Part shown: in pieces, positions 23,307 through 31,830 of the stretch
Layout: each line of letters opens with the position of its first letter
How positions within the stretch are numbered: the first letter of the stretch is position 1
The notes under the pieces: model-generated
Databases searched by the model: none
What the model was told of the DNA's origin: nothing
The model's input: the letters and a program-made list of their open reading frames with translations, nothing else
Source: Symbiodinium natans
Lineage: Eukaryota; Sar; Dinophyceae; Suessiales; Symbiodiniaceae
Length of the DNA: 64,000 nucleotides
Assembly (NCBI GenBank): GCA_905221605.1
Contig: CAJNDS010000205.1
Location: 1-64,000, forward strand
Direction of reading: 5' to 3'
Translations under genes and position numbers: made by a program

Positions 23307-23473
23307 ACACTCACATGTGCTGCAGTTGTCCCTTGTCAGTGACAGCGAAACCTGTGTCAGCTCACCAAGTGCTCCACCTTCGGTCGGCTGCGGGCTCAAA
23401 CTGTACGACGTTTTTCACTGCCCATGTCTGTGCTAGTTAGCATTGGAGAGAGTCACCTTGTTTGACTGTGAGT

Positions 23474-23788
23474 ATGAAGAGAGATGCTGAAGCTGCAAAC
23501 CTTGATGAGGGCACGAACCGCGAATCCAGGGCCCAATGGTTGGCAGTGATGGTCACCAATGTTCCGGTTGTGGAAGTTGTGCTCTGTAGAGTGGCGGCTA
23601 CAGGAACAGTCGACGACATCAAGTTTGCGATTGCTGATGACATATGGCATCGCACCGGGCATGATGTGAGAACTTCCAGTTTTCGCTTGGAGCTGCAAGG
23701 GCGACACGTGCCCTTTAGCACGAACCTCAGTGACTTGCCTTTTACTCCCGGTGCTTGCTTGCACTTCGTTTTCCAACTCGCCCACTGA
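23474..23788 (+). CDS. ubiquitin-like domain protein
   Basis: 104 codons from the ATG at 23474 (MKRDAEAANLDEG). The C-terminal ~75 residues match the ubiquitin fold pattern: a first hairpin (WLAVMVTNVPVVEVVLCRV), the helix TVDDIKFAI, which parallels the TIENVKAKI helix, a strand FRLELQGRHVP like the segment with the LIFAGKQL turn, NLSDLPFTPG like TLSDYNIQ, and a last strand LHFVFQL. There is no Gly-Gly C-terminus, so conjugation is unlikely. The ORF is intronless and lies between the two ~168 bp repeats, which suggests a retrocopy or captured passenger. The fold call rests on pattern and not on a search. Confidence 0.55.
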   Translation: MKRDAEAANLDEGTNRESRAQWLAVMVTNVPVVEVVLCRVAATGTVDDIKFAIADDIWHRTGHDVRTSSFRLELQGRHVPFSTNLSDLPFTPGACLHFVFQLAH

Positions 23789-23849
23789 CAGGACGAATAC
23801 TTAGGCGGAACCTCTGAGCTTAGACGGTGCGTATGTCTCACATCCCCGA

Positions 23850-24018
23850 CGGGGTTTTTCGTGTTCTTGCACCCAGTGAGACAGAAGACCTGCATAATGG
23901 ACAGGTGATCGATTCTGTACCCTTCCTCGGAAAAAGGGCTCGAATGGAGTAACCAAGGGTAATGAATATTCGAGAAGATGAAGATACATTCCTGGATGAA
24001 TTTGGGAACAAAATAAAG
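23850..24018 (+). repeat. terminal repeat, copy 2
   Basis: Second copy of the 22546-22712 sequence, in the same orientation, 1304 bp downstream. Together they bound a block holding the small ORF and the ubiquitin-like ORF. Confidence 0.8.
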
Positions 24019-24019
24019 A

Positions 24020-24698
24020 GGTTGAAGTTGGGGTTTATGAGCCTTGAGATCCCAACCCCTGTAAAATGCAGTACAGCAATCTAGATGATCTTCCGTACTC
24101 TATTCGTCAGAGGCTCGGGGCTCCATCCTCACCTAACCCATCTCACTACTCACTAGTCCCTAACACCCCATCTACTGGCCCTCATAACCCTCATAACCGA
24201 CAAGAACGTTTGCATTTCGGGCTGGGATTGCTGGTTAGGTTTCTGGTTTTTGACTTTTCAGAAGGCCTCGAAGTGATGCCTTTCCTGAACCTTCTCTGGA
24301 AGGAGCGATCAGGCCAAATAGCTGCCTGAAACGGCCTAGTTGTGTTTGCTTTATGTTGATGTTGGGCGTCTGCAGCAGCGCTCACCGCTTTAAGGAAGTG
24401 GCCAGTGGGACAGCCCCAGAGTTTGGTACTCGTCAAACTGCGCCCGCGCGAACAAGCCATGGCTGGGAATTGGCTGCCTGCGCTCCAGGATGTCCCCGAT
24501 CGCAAAGAAAAGGTCCGCACTATTGGGTCGTGGTTAGAAAGCCATATTTGATGATTCCTGCAAGCTTTCCAATTCCAATTGAGGAGCCCGTGCCCCCAAG
24601 GTTGTGGGAGGTTTAAGTTCTCATGACTAACGCAATTCGTGGACAAGTGGGCGAAATCGGAAAGTAGATTTGCAGATACGACGCAGGGAAAGTGTCGG
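24020..24698. other. spacer without recognised genes
   Basis: Short frames only, on both strands. A Pro/His/Ser-rich plus frame at 24066-24329 shows no motif. Confidence 0.35.
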
Positions 24699-25771
24699 GC
24701 AAACATTTCAGTTTCACACCCAATATGCTATCTAGGCTCAAGGTAGGACCAAACACAGTGTAGTTGCCTACCGCCTGAGTGAAAAAGTGCGATTGTGAGT
24801 TTGGGAAAGCAAGGTTGATATTTCGCCGTGAAACATTTATGGTAGCGGAGCTGCTGACGAAAGTTAGTCGCTGAAAGGATCAGCGGATCCAGGAGAAATT
24901 GGAAAAGAGAGGTCACCGCCGTACGGGGCGGAAGTTCCAGGTGGCCCTAGAGATAAGAGAAAAGTCACCGTACGGGGCGAAAGTTCTAGGTAGACTTTGA
25001 GAAAGGAGAAAAGAGAGATTGTGAAAGATCGGCGAAGAGAAAGATTGGAAAGACAAGCCACCGTGCGGGACGGAAGTTCTAGGTGGACTTTGGAAAGAGA
25101 GGTTGTAAACGATCGTCAAAGAATTCGGTAAATTGGAGAAGCTCTTACCGGTTAAAGCTCTGAGTTTCGTAGAAGAAAATGGAGAAGAACAAGAAGAAGG
25201 GTGAGAAGTAAAAGTCGCTTTAGACGATGCGAAGAGGATCATGGAGACCGAAGAGAGAGAGCGAACCTTTGTGAAGAAGACTATCGATAAAAGATTCGAG
25301 GCGAGCTGGAAAATTCGAGAATCGTGAGGGCGTGTGCAACAAAACGCCCGGGAAAAGCCAAAGCGATTGGAAAAGGAAATCAAAGTGAGTGAGCTAGCGT
25401 AGGGCCATAGAGCTGTAATTCTCACAAGTGTTTCACAAGTTTCACAACAGCCATCAGTTGAAAATGGTAAAAAAGAGATGCGAGAAAGGCGTGGAAGCGA
25501 AGCCACAGTGGCCAATGACCCCGTGCGAGAAGAGGCGGTCAAGAGTGGCAAAGCTTTGATAAATTTGTGTTTGAAAGTGTTTGCAAAGACCAAACGAGTC
25601 GAAAAAGTTCGACAACCGTTTGGTGAGGGCGTAACAAACATTTCAGTTTCACACCCAATACGCTATCTAGGCTCAAGGTGGGGACCAAGCGCAGTGTAGT
25701 TGCCTACAGCCTGTGAGTGAGAAAGTGCGATTGTGAGTTTGGGAAGGTAAGGTTGATATTTCGCCGTAAAA
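24699..25771 (+). mobile_element. short element with ~135 bp direct terminal repeats
   Basis: Positions 24699-24833 and 25636-25771 are near-identical direct repeats starting AACATTTCAGTTTCACACCC and ending near TTCGCCGTGAAAC. The ~800 bp interior is GA-rich. It includes three degenerate units of the form ACCGNNCGGGRCGGAAGTTC around 24915-25095, and a decayed coding-like stretch (LDDAKRIMETEERE) broken by stops near 25325. The layout recalls a terminal-repeat retrotransposon in miniature, or a solo remnant. No target duplication or primer-binding site was established. Confidence 0.45.
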
Positions 25772-25925
25772 CTTTTAAAAGTAGAGCAGCTGGTTGGCGA
25801 CCTGGAGGAGGCGCTCCGGATCCTCCAGATTATCTGGAAAGCCTTGCAGCGGCTGTTCATAGGTAGCGTAGGCTTGCATTTGTTTTTCATGTGTCGTTAG
25901 ATGGGAGGAATCCTTCAAGGCCAAA

Positions 25926-26945
25926 TCAGGCCGAGGCTTTCGTCTGGGCCCTACAGGGTAGGCCGGCGTCAAGTGCCCTCCACAGCATCGCGCAGACCGA
26001 GCTGCGACCTCCGTCCAGACCTAGTGTCGTCTGAAGTTGCCTAGTCGGACTCCTAACCCCTGCCGCAGTTCCCCGTATTTCACCCCTCCCTAAGCCGGGC
26101 GGCGGATTCACTCTGGGCGGCTCGACCACTCTCGGCTTTGCTTTTGGCGGCGGTGGAGGTGTGGCCAGTGCCGGGTGTTCCTTTGTGTTTTTGCCCTCGG
26201 CTGGGTGGGGGAGAGGGGGGTGTTCGTATCATGCTCGGCGCTCCAGGGGGCAGCCCTTCGCGTTTGTCCCTGCTTGCGGCTTTTCTTGGAGACGAGGCGG
26301 CAGTGCCCGGATGGACGCCTACCGCCTTCATCTGCTCTGGTCGCCTAGCGGGGTTTGACATCAGCTGGAGGTCGCTCCGGGAGTGAGTACTGCTCATTTT
26401 GCCGCCGCAGTGCCAGCATTGTCATCGATCGGAGAAGGTGAAGCCCTTGCGGTTGACGCCTGATGCCCGACGTATGCTCAAATGCAGCGTCAGTACGGAC
26501 TTCCCTTCCTTGCGTAGGGGGCGCGATGAGACTTGCATCCCCCGATAGGTGCGTAAGGAATTGGGCTGCTCCATCAGCAGCCTGTGCTGACTGGAAGGGA
26601 TACCACATGTGGTAGCGGCCGCAGAGTAAAGCCCTGGTGTTGCAAGTGGGACACTGATCCGCACACTGGGACGCAGTTCACGTCAGGCAATTCCTTGTCA
26701 AACACCTTGGCGGTCTGAAGCGATACTTTCAGGCCATTACCACTGTGGGCGCAACCGGACCCGCATTTGGCATGTGCGTCTTCATTACCTGCAATCCGAC
26801 GGGCTTGTTGTTCAGAAGTAAAGCAGGTGTGGCAAGCGCCACTTCCGTCCTGACTCGAGGACTGGGCCCCCTCGTCCTGGTTACGCGTTACGCCCCCCAT
26901 ATGATGATGGAATTCCCTGCTGTTTTCAAATGGTCGCCTGCGCAA
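25926..26945 (-). pseudogene. decayed minus-strand ORFs, host of the copia insertion
   Basis: Minus-strand frames at 26945-26574, 26608-26345 and 26397-26080 are consecutive and carry Cys/His pairs (CHTCFTSEQQ, KCGSGCAHSGNG) followed by a Pro/Ser/Arg-rich tail. The Cys/His part looks like a zinc-binding motif of a LINE-type ORF1. The frames are broken. The copia element is inserted 41 bp upstream of the first frame. Confidence 0.3.
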
Positions 26946-26991
26946 CAGAAGGGCACATTGCCCACGATGCCTACCTATGAGGAGCCTTTTT

Positions 26992-27148
26992 TGATCACGA
27001 TTTCGATGTCTTACATGGGACCCTTAACCATGTATTTTCCTTGTGAAGATTTCTTGTGGTGGGATGTTTTGTTTTGCCCAGAAGCTTTACAGTCATGTCT
27101 CATGTCATGTGCCGATGCAGCTGTGCTCGTGAGTATCAAAAGTTTTCA
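26992..27148 (+). repeat. 5' LTR of copia element
   Basis: 157 bp, TGATCACGATTTCGATGTC at the start and AAAAGTTTTCA at the end. I read no difference from the right LTR. This is short for a copia LTR. Promoter and polyadenylation signals are not evident by eye. Confidence 0.93.
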
Positions 27149-27165
27149 TGGTAGCGGAGCGCTTG
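27149..27165 (+). promoter_or_regulatory. primer-binding site, initiator Met-tRNA type
   Basis: TGGTAGCGGAGC directly abuts the LTR. It is complementary to a tRNA ending CUCCGCUACCA. Animal initiator tRNAs end CUCUGCUACCA, one base different, so priming by initiator Met-tRNA is the natural reading. Confidence 0.8.
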
Positions 27166-27360
27166 TGATCCAGCCTTTGGGGCCTCGGATTCACTTGTGC
27201 TCAGGGAGGCAGGACCCTTACCTCCCGGGGTCAGGACCCAAACCCCATTAGTTGCTGCCGTAGTTTCCAGCCATAGCCTTCGTTTGCCTTGCCGAAGAAG
27301 GCTAGGCGGTTGCCAGCCTAATCTCCTCGAGACTCGTGTTGTCACCTACCAGCCACGGAG

Positions 27361-27870
27361 GTGTCACCAGAACTTGAGGAGCAGATCCAGTGTTTTCAGC
27401 TTTGGGACGACGAAAGAGTGTTAGATAAGCTTCGCAAAACTGTTCTTGAGTGGTACATCGAGCTTCAGTGTGGCAAGCCTTGCACTCCGTCCTTGAGCAT
27501 CCTGAGCTTCGAACGTCGACAGTTGCAGAGGCGGAAGGAGAAGAAAACCGAACTGAAAGGGATCCAGAACGCGCCAGAGATTATTGCTTACGGTTGCAAG
27601 TTGTTGAGTGGTGAGCGAGCCCTGCTTGAAGCATACCTTGCAGCAGTCCGTTCTCACTTTTGAGCCTAAGAAAATCTTGCGTGAGAGAAATTTCCAAGCA
27701 TCGTCCTCCAGTTTCAGCAGAAACCTTGGTCCGTCTGGAGTGGAGTTTCAGTTATCCACTGATCCAGCATCGTCATCCAGTTTCAGCAGAAACCTTGGTC
27801 CGTCTGGAGTGGAGTACGATCTAGATAGTGACACGAGCATTGCATCCGAGACTTCCTTAGATTGGGAGTG
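27361..27870 (+). CDS. leader ORFs upstream of gag
   Basis: An open frame from 27361 to 27663, beginning at a GTG (no early ATG), encodes a helical, charged segment (FERRQLQRRKEKKTELKG). A second frame, 27608-27871, has a tandem duplication of about 60 bp (FSRNLGPSGVE twice, at about 27709-27756 and 27778-27822). Neither resembles a known domain. They could be part of a longer gag in another frame, or decayed. Confidence 0.35.
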
Positions 27871-29163
27871 ATGACCGACGGGAATGGAGCTGGGCCACAT
27901 CCGCTAGCAAGCCCAGCACTCAGCCCTGTCCACAGCCCAACCGGCAGCGCCGGTCCAACAGATGGTGAGACTCGCCTTTTGGAGATTCTTGCAGGAATGC
28001 AGCAGAACCAGCAGGTGTTGACCGAGCTTCTGAGGAGCCAGTCCGAATCCCGCGCAGCAGCAGCCGCTGCGACCACATCCTACTCAGGTCTAGCGGCCAA
28101 AGACCTGAGCAAGGTGTTGAGGCATCCTTCAACCTTTTCTTGTCAGACCCGAGATGAGGAGCTGATCAAGTGGCCAGCATGGTCTTGGGAGTTTGAGCAG
28201 TATTTGGGGACCTTAGATAAGGAGTTTCAGGTGGACTTCACTCGCTTGAAATCGAATCCGAAAACTGAAGTTCTCCCTGCACAGCTGAGCGCCACTGAGC
28301 TCGACAGGTCACGCATCATGTATGGCCTGCTTGCATCGCTTTTGAACGACCGTCTGAAGCGTCTTCTTAAGACTGTGTCTGACAATAACGGGTACGAAGC
28401 ATACCGCTTGATCTCGCTTGACCTTCGCCCTTCATCCCGCACCAGAGCCTTGGCCCTCATGCAGACAATCCACAATTGGCCTGTGTTCGACAACAAGCAA
28501 GGCCTCCTGACTCAGGTTGTTAGGCTTGAGCAGGCGATGGCAGAGTATGACTCGATTGCATCACAGGCCATGTCCGATGATCAGAAGGTTGTTTCGCTTC
28601 TGAGATGTTTAACAGGCCAACTTCGTCAGCATGTGAACTTGACCATGGAAGACTCCTGGACATATGCCGAGTTGCGAAGTTTGGTTGCTCGATATGATGC
28701 TTCTTCGTCAAAGTGGAGTGCGTCTGTTGCAGCGACTTATGGCCTGTCAGAGGGCAAAGGTGGTGTGCTTGTGAATGCGCCTGCAGCATCCAGTGAAGCC
28801 GTTCCAATGGAAATCGACCGCCTTCAAAAGGAGATTGATAGGCTAAGCAAAGGCAAGACTAAGAAGGGTGATAAGGGAGATAAAGGTGGTAAGAAGGGCA
28901 GATATGACAAGGGTAAGAAGGGTAAGGGTGATGGTAAGAAAGGGGATGGTAAGTCCAGGCCTCCGCCCAGCACAAACCCTAACCCTGCCGCAAACAAAAC
29001 TTGTCATAATTGTGGCCGAAAGGGTCACTTTGCCCGAGACTGCCGATCCAAGCGAGTCAGACAGGTTGAAGACGCCGCTGTTGCTGATAACAGCGCTGCA
29101 CATGCTGACACAGCCGTGTCAGCTGCCCCTGCCAAGGCGAAACCTGCTGCAAAGCCCAGGTGA
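27871..29163 (+). CDS. gag: copia gag polyprotein
   Basis: 430 residues from the ATG at 27871 (MTDGNGAGPHP). The central helical part resembles the copia gag (UBN2-like) region: LIKWPAWSWEFEQYLG, then RALALMQTIHNWPVF and VSLLRCLTGQLRQHV. A Lys/Gly-rich segment follows, then one CCHC zinc knuckle, CHNCGRKGHFARDC, around residue 380. It forms the virus-like particle and binds the element RNA. The stop at 29161-29163 overlaps the pol frame, which is shifted by -1. Confidence 0.9.
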   Translation: MTDGNGAGPHPLASPALSPVHSPTGSAGPTDGETRLLEILAGMQQNQQVLTELLRSQSESRAAAAAATTSYSGLAAKDLSKVLRHPSTFSCQTRDEELIKWPAWSWEFEQYLGTLDKEFQVDFTRLKSNPKTEVLPAQLSATELDRSRIMYGLLASLLNDRLKRLLKTVSDNNGYEAYRLISLDLRPSSRTRALALMQTIHNWPVFDNKQGLLTQVVRLEQAMAEYDSIASQAMSDDQKVVSLLRCLTGQLRQHVNLTMEDSWTYAELRSLVARYDASSSKWSASVAATYGLSEGKGGVLVNAPAASSEAVPMEIDRLQKEIDRLSKGKTKKGDKGDKGGKKGRYDKGKKGKGDGKKGDGKSRPPPSTNPNPAANKTCHNCGRKGHFARDCRSKRVRQVEDAAVADNSAAHADTAVSAAPAKAKPAAKPR

Positions 29164-31352
29164 GACGAGTCACCTACAACCTCGATGACTTTGATGAGTC
29201 AGCCGGAGGTGAGATCCGCATGGTGTCAGGTTGTGATTCTTGTGTGGAGAGCCAAGACGAAGTAGACAGGCAAAGCAAGGGAGCTTCGGGTTTCTTTTGC
29301 AAAGCGCTGAGCATCTTTTCACGTTGTGTGCCATCGAGGTGGTGCGTTTTCCACAATGCATTGCCGAGTGATGCACAGAGCGAGGCTGAGCACGCTTCGG
29401 GCGTGTGTCAGCGTGATGTGGTTGAGCACACTTCGGGTGTGACCTCGACCAGTGGATCAGTGCGCATGGTCCAGCAGAATGCCGAGCATGGCATGGAGAT
29501 CGAAGTCATAATTGACTCAGGTGCTGACGCCTCTTGTCTACCGCAAAACCTCAGCATGCTTGGAGTTTCCTCTGGAAGGCCATGGGAAGGTTTTCAAGAT
29601 GCCCAGGGGAATCAGCTGCTAGTTCACGGGACTAGGCGAGCTGAGTTGCGCTTCGGTGATCAGCCTGGATTCACCGAAACGTTCTTGGTTGCTCCCCACA
29701 TCACCACACCTCTTCTCGCAATTGGGAAGTTGTACCGCGCCGGATTCAGCATGGTGAACAAAAATGGAAACATGAGTCTTTGCAGCCCTAACGGAGAGAT
29801 CCAGATCCCATTGCATTTCAGGCAGAATAGCCTTGCTGCACGATTGCATGTGCGTATGATCCAGCAGGATGCATCCCGTGTCCGTGCTGTGAAGTGCACT
29901 GTCGCTGATTTGGCTCTTCCTGATTACTTTGTGCAGATCAGTGAAGATGTTTTCGGCATGCGTGGATTTGGAAACCGGTTCGTTGACATCACGATGGCGT
30001 TGCCTCATGAGGGTTGCAGCTTCAGGAGCACTGTTGCCAAGTGCCCCGAACCCAATCAGTGGGAGATTCTTGAGTGGTGCGAGAGCATCGTTGATGCTTC
30101 CGATCTGAGTGGACCTTTGCCTGAGAATGCCACCCGTGAGTTGATCGTGTTCGCCACTCGCAAGATTGTTTCCCCAGATGAGCTTGGGTTGACAGTTGCA
30201 AGTGACTCAGCCGAGTCAAGCAGACCTCATGTGTTGCCACCACCACCTGAAGAGCCTGAAAATATGGACCAGGATGAGCCACAACAGCATGCAGCCGTTG
30301 CACCCGATCCCGGGGCCGAGCTGCAAGTTGATGCAGCCCTGCGTGACGAGGTTGCAGCAGATGATGATGGGACACTCGTCGTTGACGGTGTGTCGTTGAG
30401 CCTTGAATCGACCCTTGCTGTTTTGAGGCAAGCTGCTCAGTCACTTGGGCTTGGCCGATCCGGTGGTAAGTCCACTATGCTGAAGCGCATTAGAGATCAC
30501 TTAGCCCGCCAGGACTTGATTGCTGCCCATCAGGCCCGGCAGCAGCTTGCTGCTGCTGAAGAACGTGTGCCAGTGGAGCAGAAACATGTTACAGCACCAA
30601 GTGAGGATGCATACCGCCAACACTGCCTGACCCACACACCCTACAAAGAGTGGTGTGCTCACTGTGTTGCCTTCCGTGCACGGTCCGACAGGCATGAGGC
30701 CAAGACCGAAGACCATCGTGCAAGTTCCGTCTTGTGCTTTGATTTTGCGTATACCAGTAGGGTTGATGGGGGTGACAAGTTGTGCTGCCTGGTTGCATAC
30801 GACACGCAGACTAAGTGGTTGCAGGCATGGCCGGTGCCGAGCAAAGGTGGAACTGCTTGCCGTAACTACATGGCAGTTGAGCTGACCAAGCTGCTGTCGT
30901 ACCTTGGGCACAGACGAATCACCCTTCGTGCCGACCCAGAGGGGTCATGCACTGCGCTTGCGAATGCAGTCCAGGCACTTAGGCACCGCATTGGCATGGA
31001 GACCCACATTGAACAAACCCCAGTGGGGGAGCACCAAGGCAACCATGCAGAGGGTGCCATTGAGCGCATCAGACAACTCGCAGGGACAATGCTCTCTGAG
31101 CTCGAGGGCAGATTGAACATCAAGATCAAGACTTTCGACCCGTTGCATCACTGGTGTTGGCGTCATGCCAGCTGGACCCTTCAACGGTTTGGTGTCACGC
31201 AAAACCTCACACCATGGGAGAGAGTGCATGCATCACCATATGGAGGCAAACTAGTCCGGTTTGCAGAATGTCCTAGCACGTGTGAAGACTGCTACAAAGG
31301 GCAAACCTCGGTGGCTTCGGGCCATGTGGTTGGGGAAGTCAGATGTTTCTGA
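29160..31352 (+). CDS. pol: copia pol part 1: protease, SAP-like segment, integrase
   Basis: Open from 29160 in the -1 frame relative to gag, so it is probably made by frameshifting. The protease active site is IIDSGADAS, about residue 117-125. Around residues 418-450 a segment STLAVLRQAAQSLGLGRSGG followed by KSTMLKRIRDHL fits a SAP DNA-binding motif. Integrase follows with the HHCC finger (HCLTHTPYKEWCAHC) and catalytic residues Asp in CFDFAYTS, Asp in RADPEGS and Glu in HAEGAIERI. The C-terminal WERVHASPYGGKLVRFAE motif is cut short: after about 31267 the reading leaves this frame and continues in the frame of 31261. Confidence 0.88.
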   Translation: MRRVTYNLDDFDESAGGEIRMVSGCDSCVESQDEVDRQSKGASGFFCKALSIFSRCVPSRWCVFHNALPSDAQSEAEHASGVCQRDVVEHTSGVTSTSGSVRMVQQNAEHGMEIEVIIDSGADASCLPQNLSMLGVSSGRPWEGFQDAQGNQLLVHGTRRAELRFGDQPGFTETFLVAPHITTPLLAIGKLYRAGFSMVNKNGNMSLCSPNGEIQIPLHFRQNSLAARLHVRMIQQDASRVRAVKCTVADLALPDYFVQISEDVFGMRGFGNRFVDITMALPHEGCSFRSTVAKCPEPNQWEILEWCESIVDASDLSGPLPENATRELIVFATRKIVSPDELGLTVASDSAESSRPHVLPPPPEEPENMDQDEPQQHAAVAPDPGAELQVDAALRDEVAADDDGTLVVDGVSLSLESTLAVLRQAAQSLGLGRSGGKSTMLKRIRDHLARQDLIAAHQARQQLAAAEERVPVEQKHVTAPSEDAYRQHCLTHTPYKEWCAHCVAFRARSDRHEAKTEDHRASSVLCFDFAYTSRVDGGDKLCCLVAYDTQTKWLQAWPVPSKGGTACRNYMAVELTKLLSYLGHRRITLRADPEGSCTALANAVQALRHRIGMETHIEQTPVGEHQGNHAEGAIERIRQLAGTMLSELEGRLNIKIKTFDPLHHWCWRHASWTLQRFGVTQNLTPWERVHASPYGGKLVRFAECPSTCEDCYKGQTSVASGHVVGEVRCF

Positions 31353-31830
31353 TTGTCACCTTGTTTGCACTTCATCAGGTCGCCTTGTCGTCGCCAGATC
31401 AGTCCGTCGAACCACATGTGAGTATGATCCCAGCCTCTTGCCTGCATTGCGAGACACACCTGACAAGCATGTGTCATTCCTTGCTGGACGTGTCGGAGCA
31501 AGTCGCAACCAACTTGCCCCAAAGCCAGTCACGGAGGAAGGCCCCGGCAGTGGGAGCGAGGTTGCAGCCAGCGACCCGCCAACAGAGAATGAAGATGTCT
31601 TCGACAATCCCCATGACATTGCCCTCGCCCCTTCTTCTGTGAGATTGCCAGCCGATGGCATGCCTGCGACTCCCGATTATCGACCTCCTGCCCAGGAACC
31701 ATCACAACCTTCCAGACTTCCACCACGATCAGCGCCTCCTGAGAGCGCACTGGCCACAGGAGAGCCCAAGCCGTGTCAGGCACTGACCCCAAACCCTAGT
31801 CTTAAGAGTGCCGCGTCCTGCAACCGTTGA
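31261..31830 (+). CDS. pol: copia pol part 2: end of integrase region
   Basis: The stretch VLARVKTATKGKPRWLRAMW and the following LGKSDVSDCHLV continue the integrase C-terminal region from part 1, but in another frame. So one base has been lost or gained near 31267, or a programmed shift operates there. The tail is Pro/Ser/Ala-rich, typical of the linker before RT. The frame ends at the TGA at 31828-31830, inside the block that may be an intron. Confidence 0.7.
   Translation: MQNVLARVKTATKGKPRWLRAMWLGKSDVSDCHLVCTSSGRLVVARSVRRTTCEYDPSLLPALRDTPDKHVSFLAGRVGASRNQLAPKPVTEEGPGSGSEVAASDPPTENEDVFDNPHDIALAPSSVRLPADGMPATPDYRPPAQEPSQPSRLPPRSAPPESALATGEPKPCQALTPNPSLKSAASCNR

Noticed and set aside
24913..25641. 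242-codon minus-strand open frame, rich in Ser and Pro
   Set aside because: It lies antisense to GA-rich element sequence; composition follows the opposite strand, and no domain is seen.
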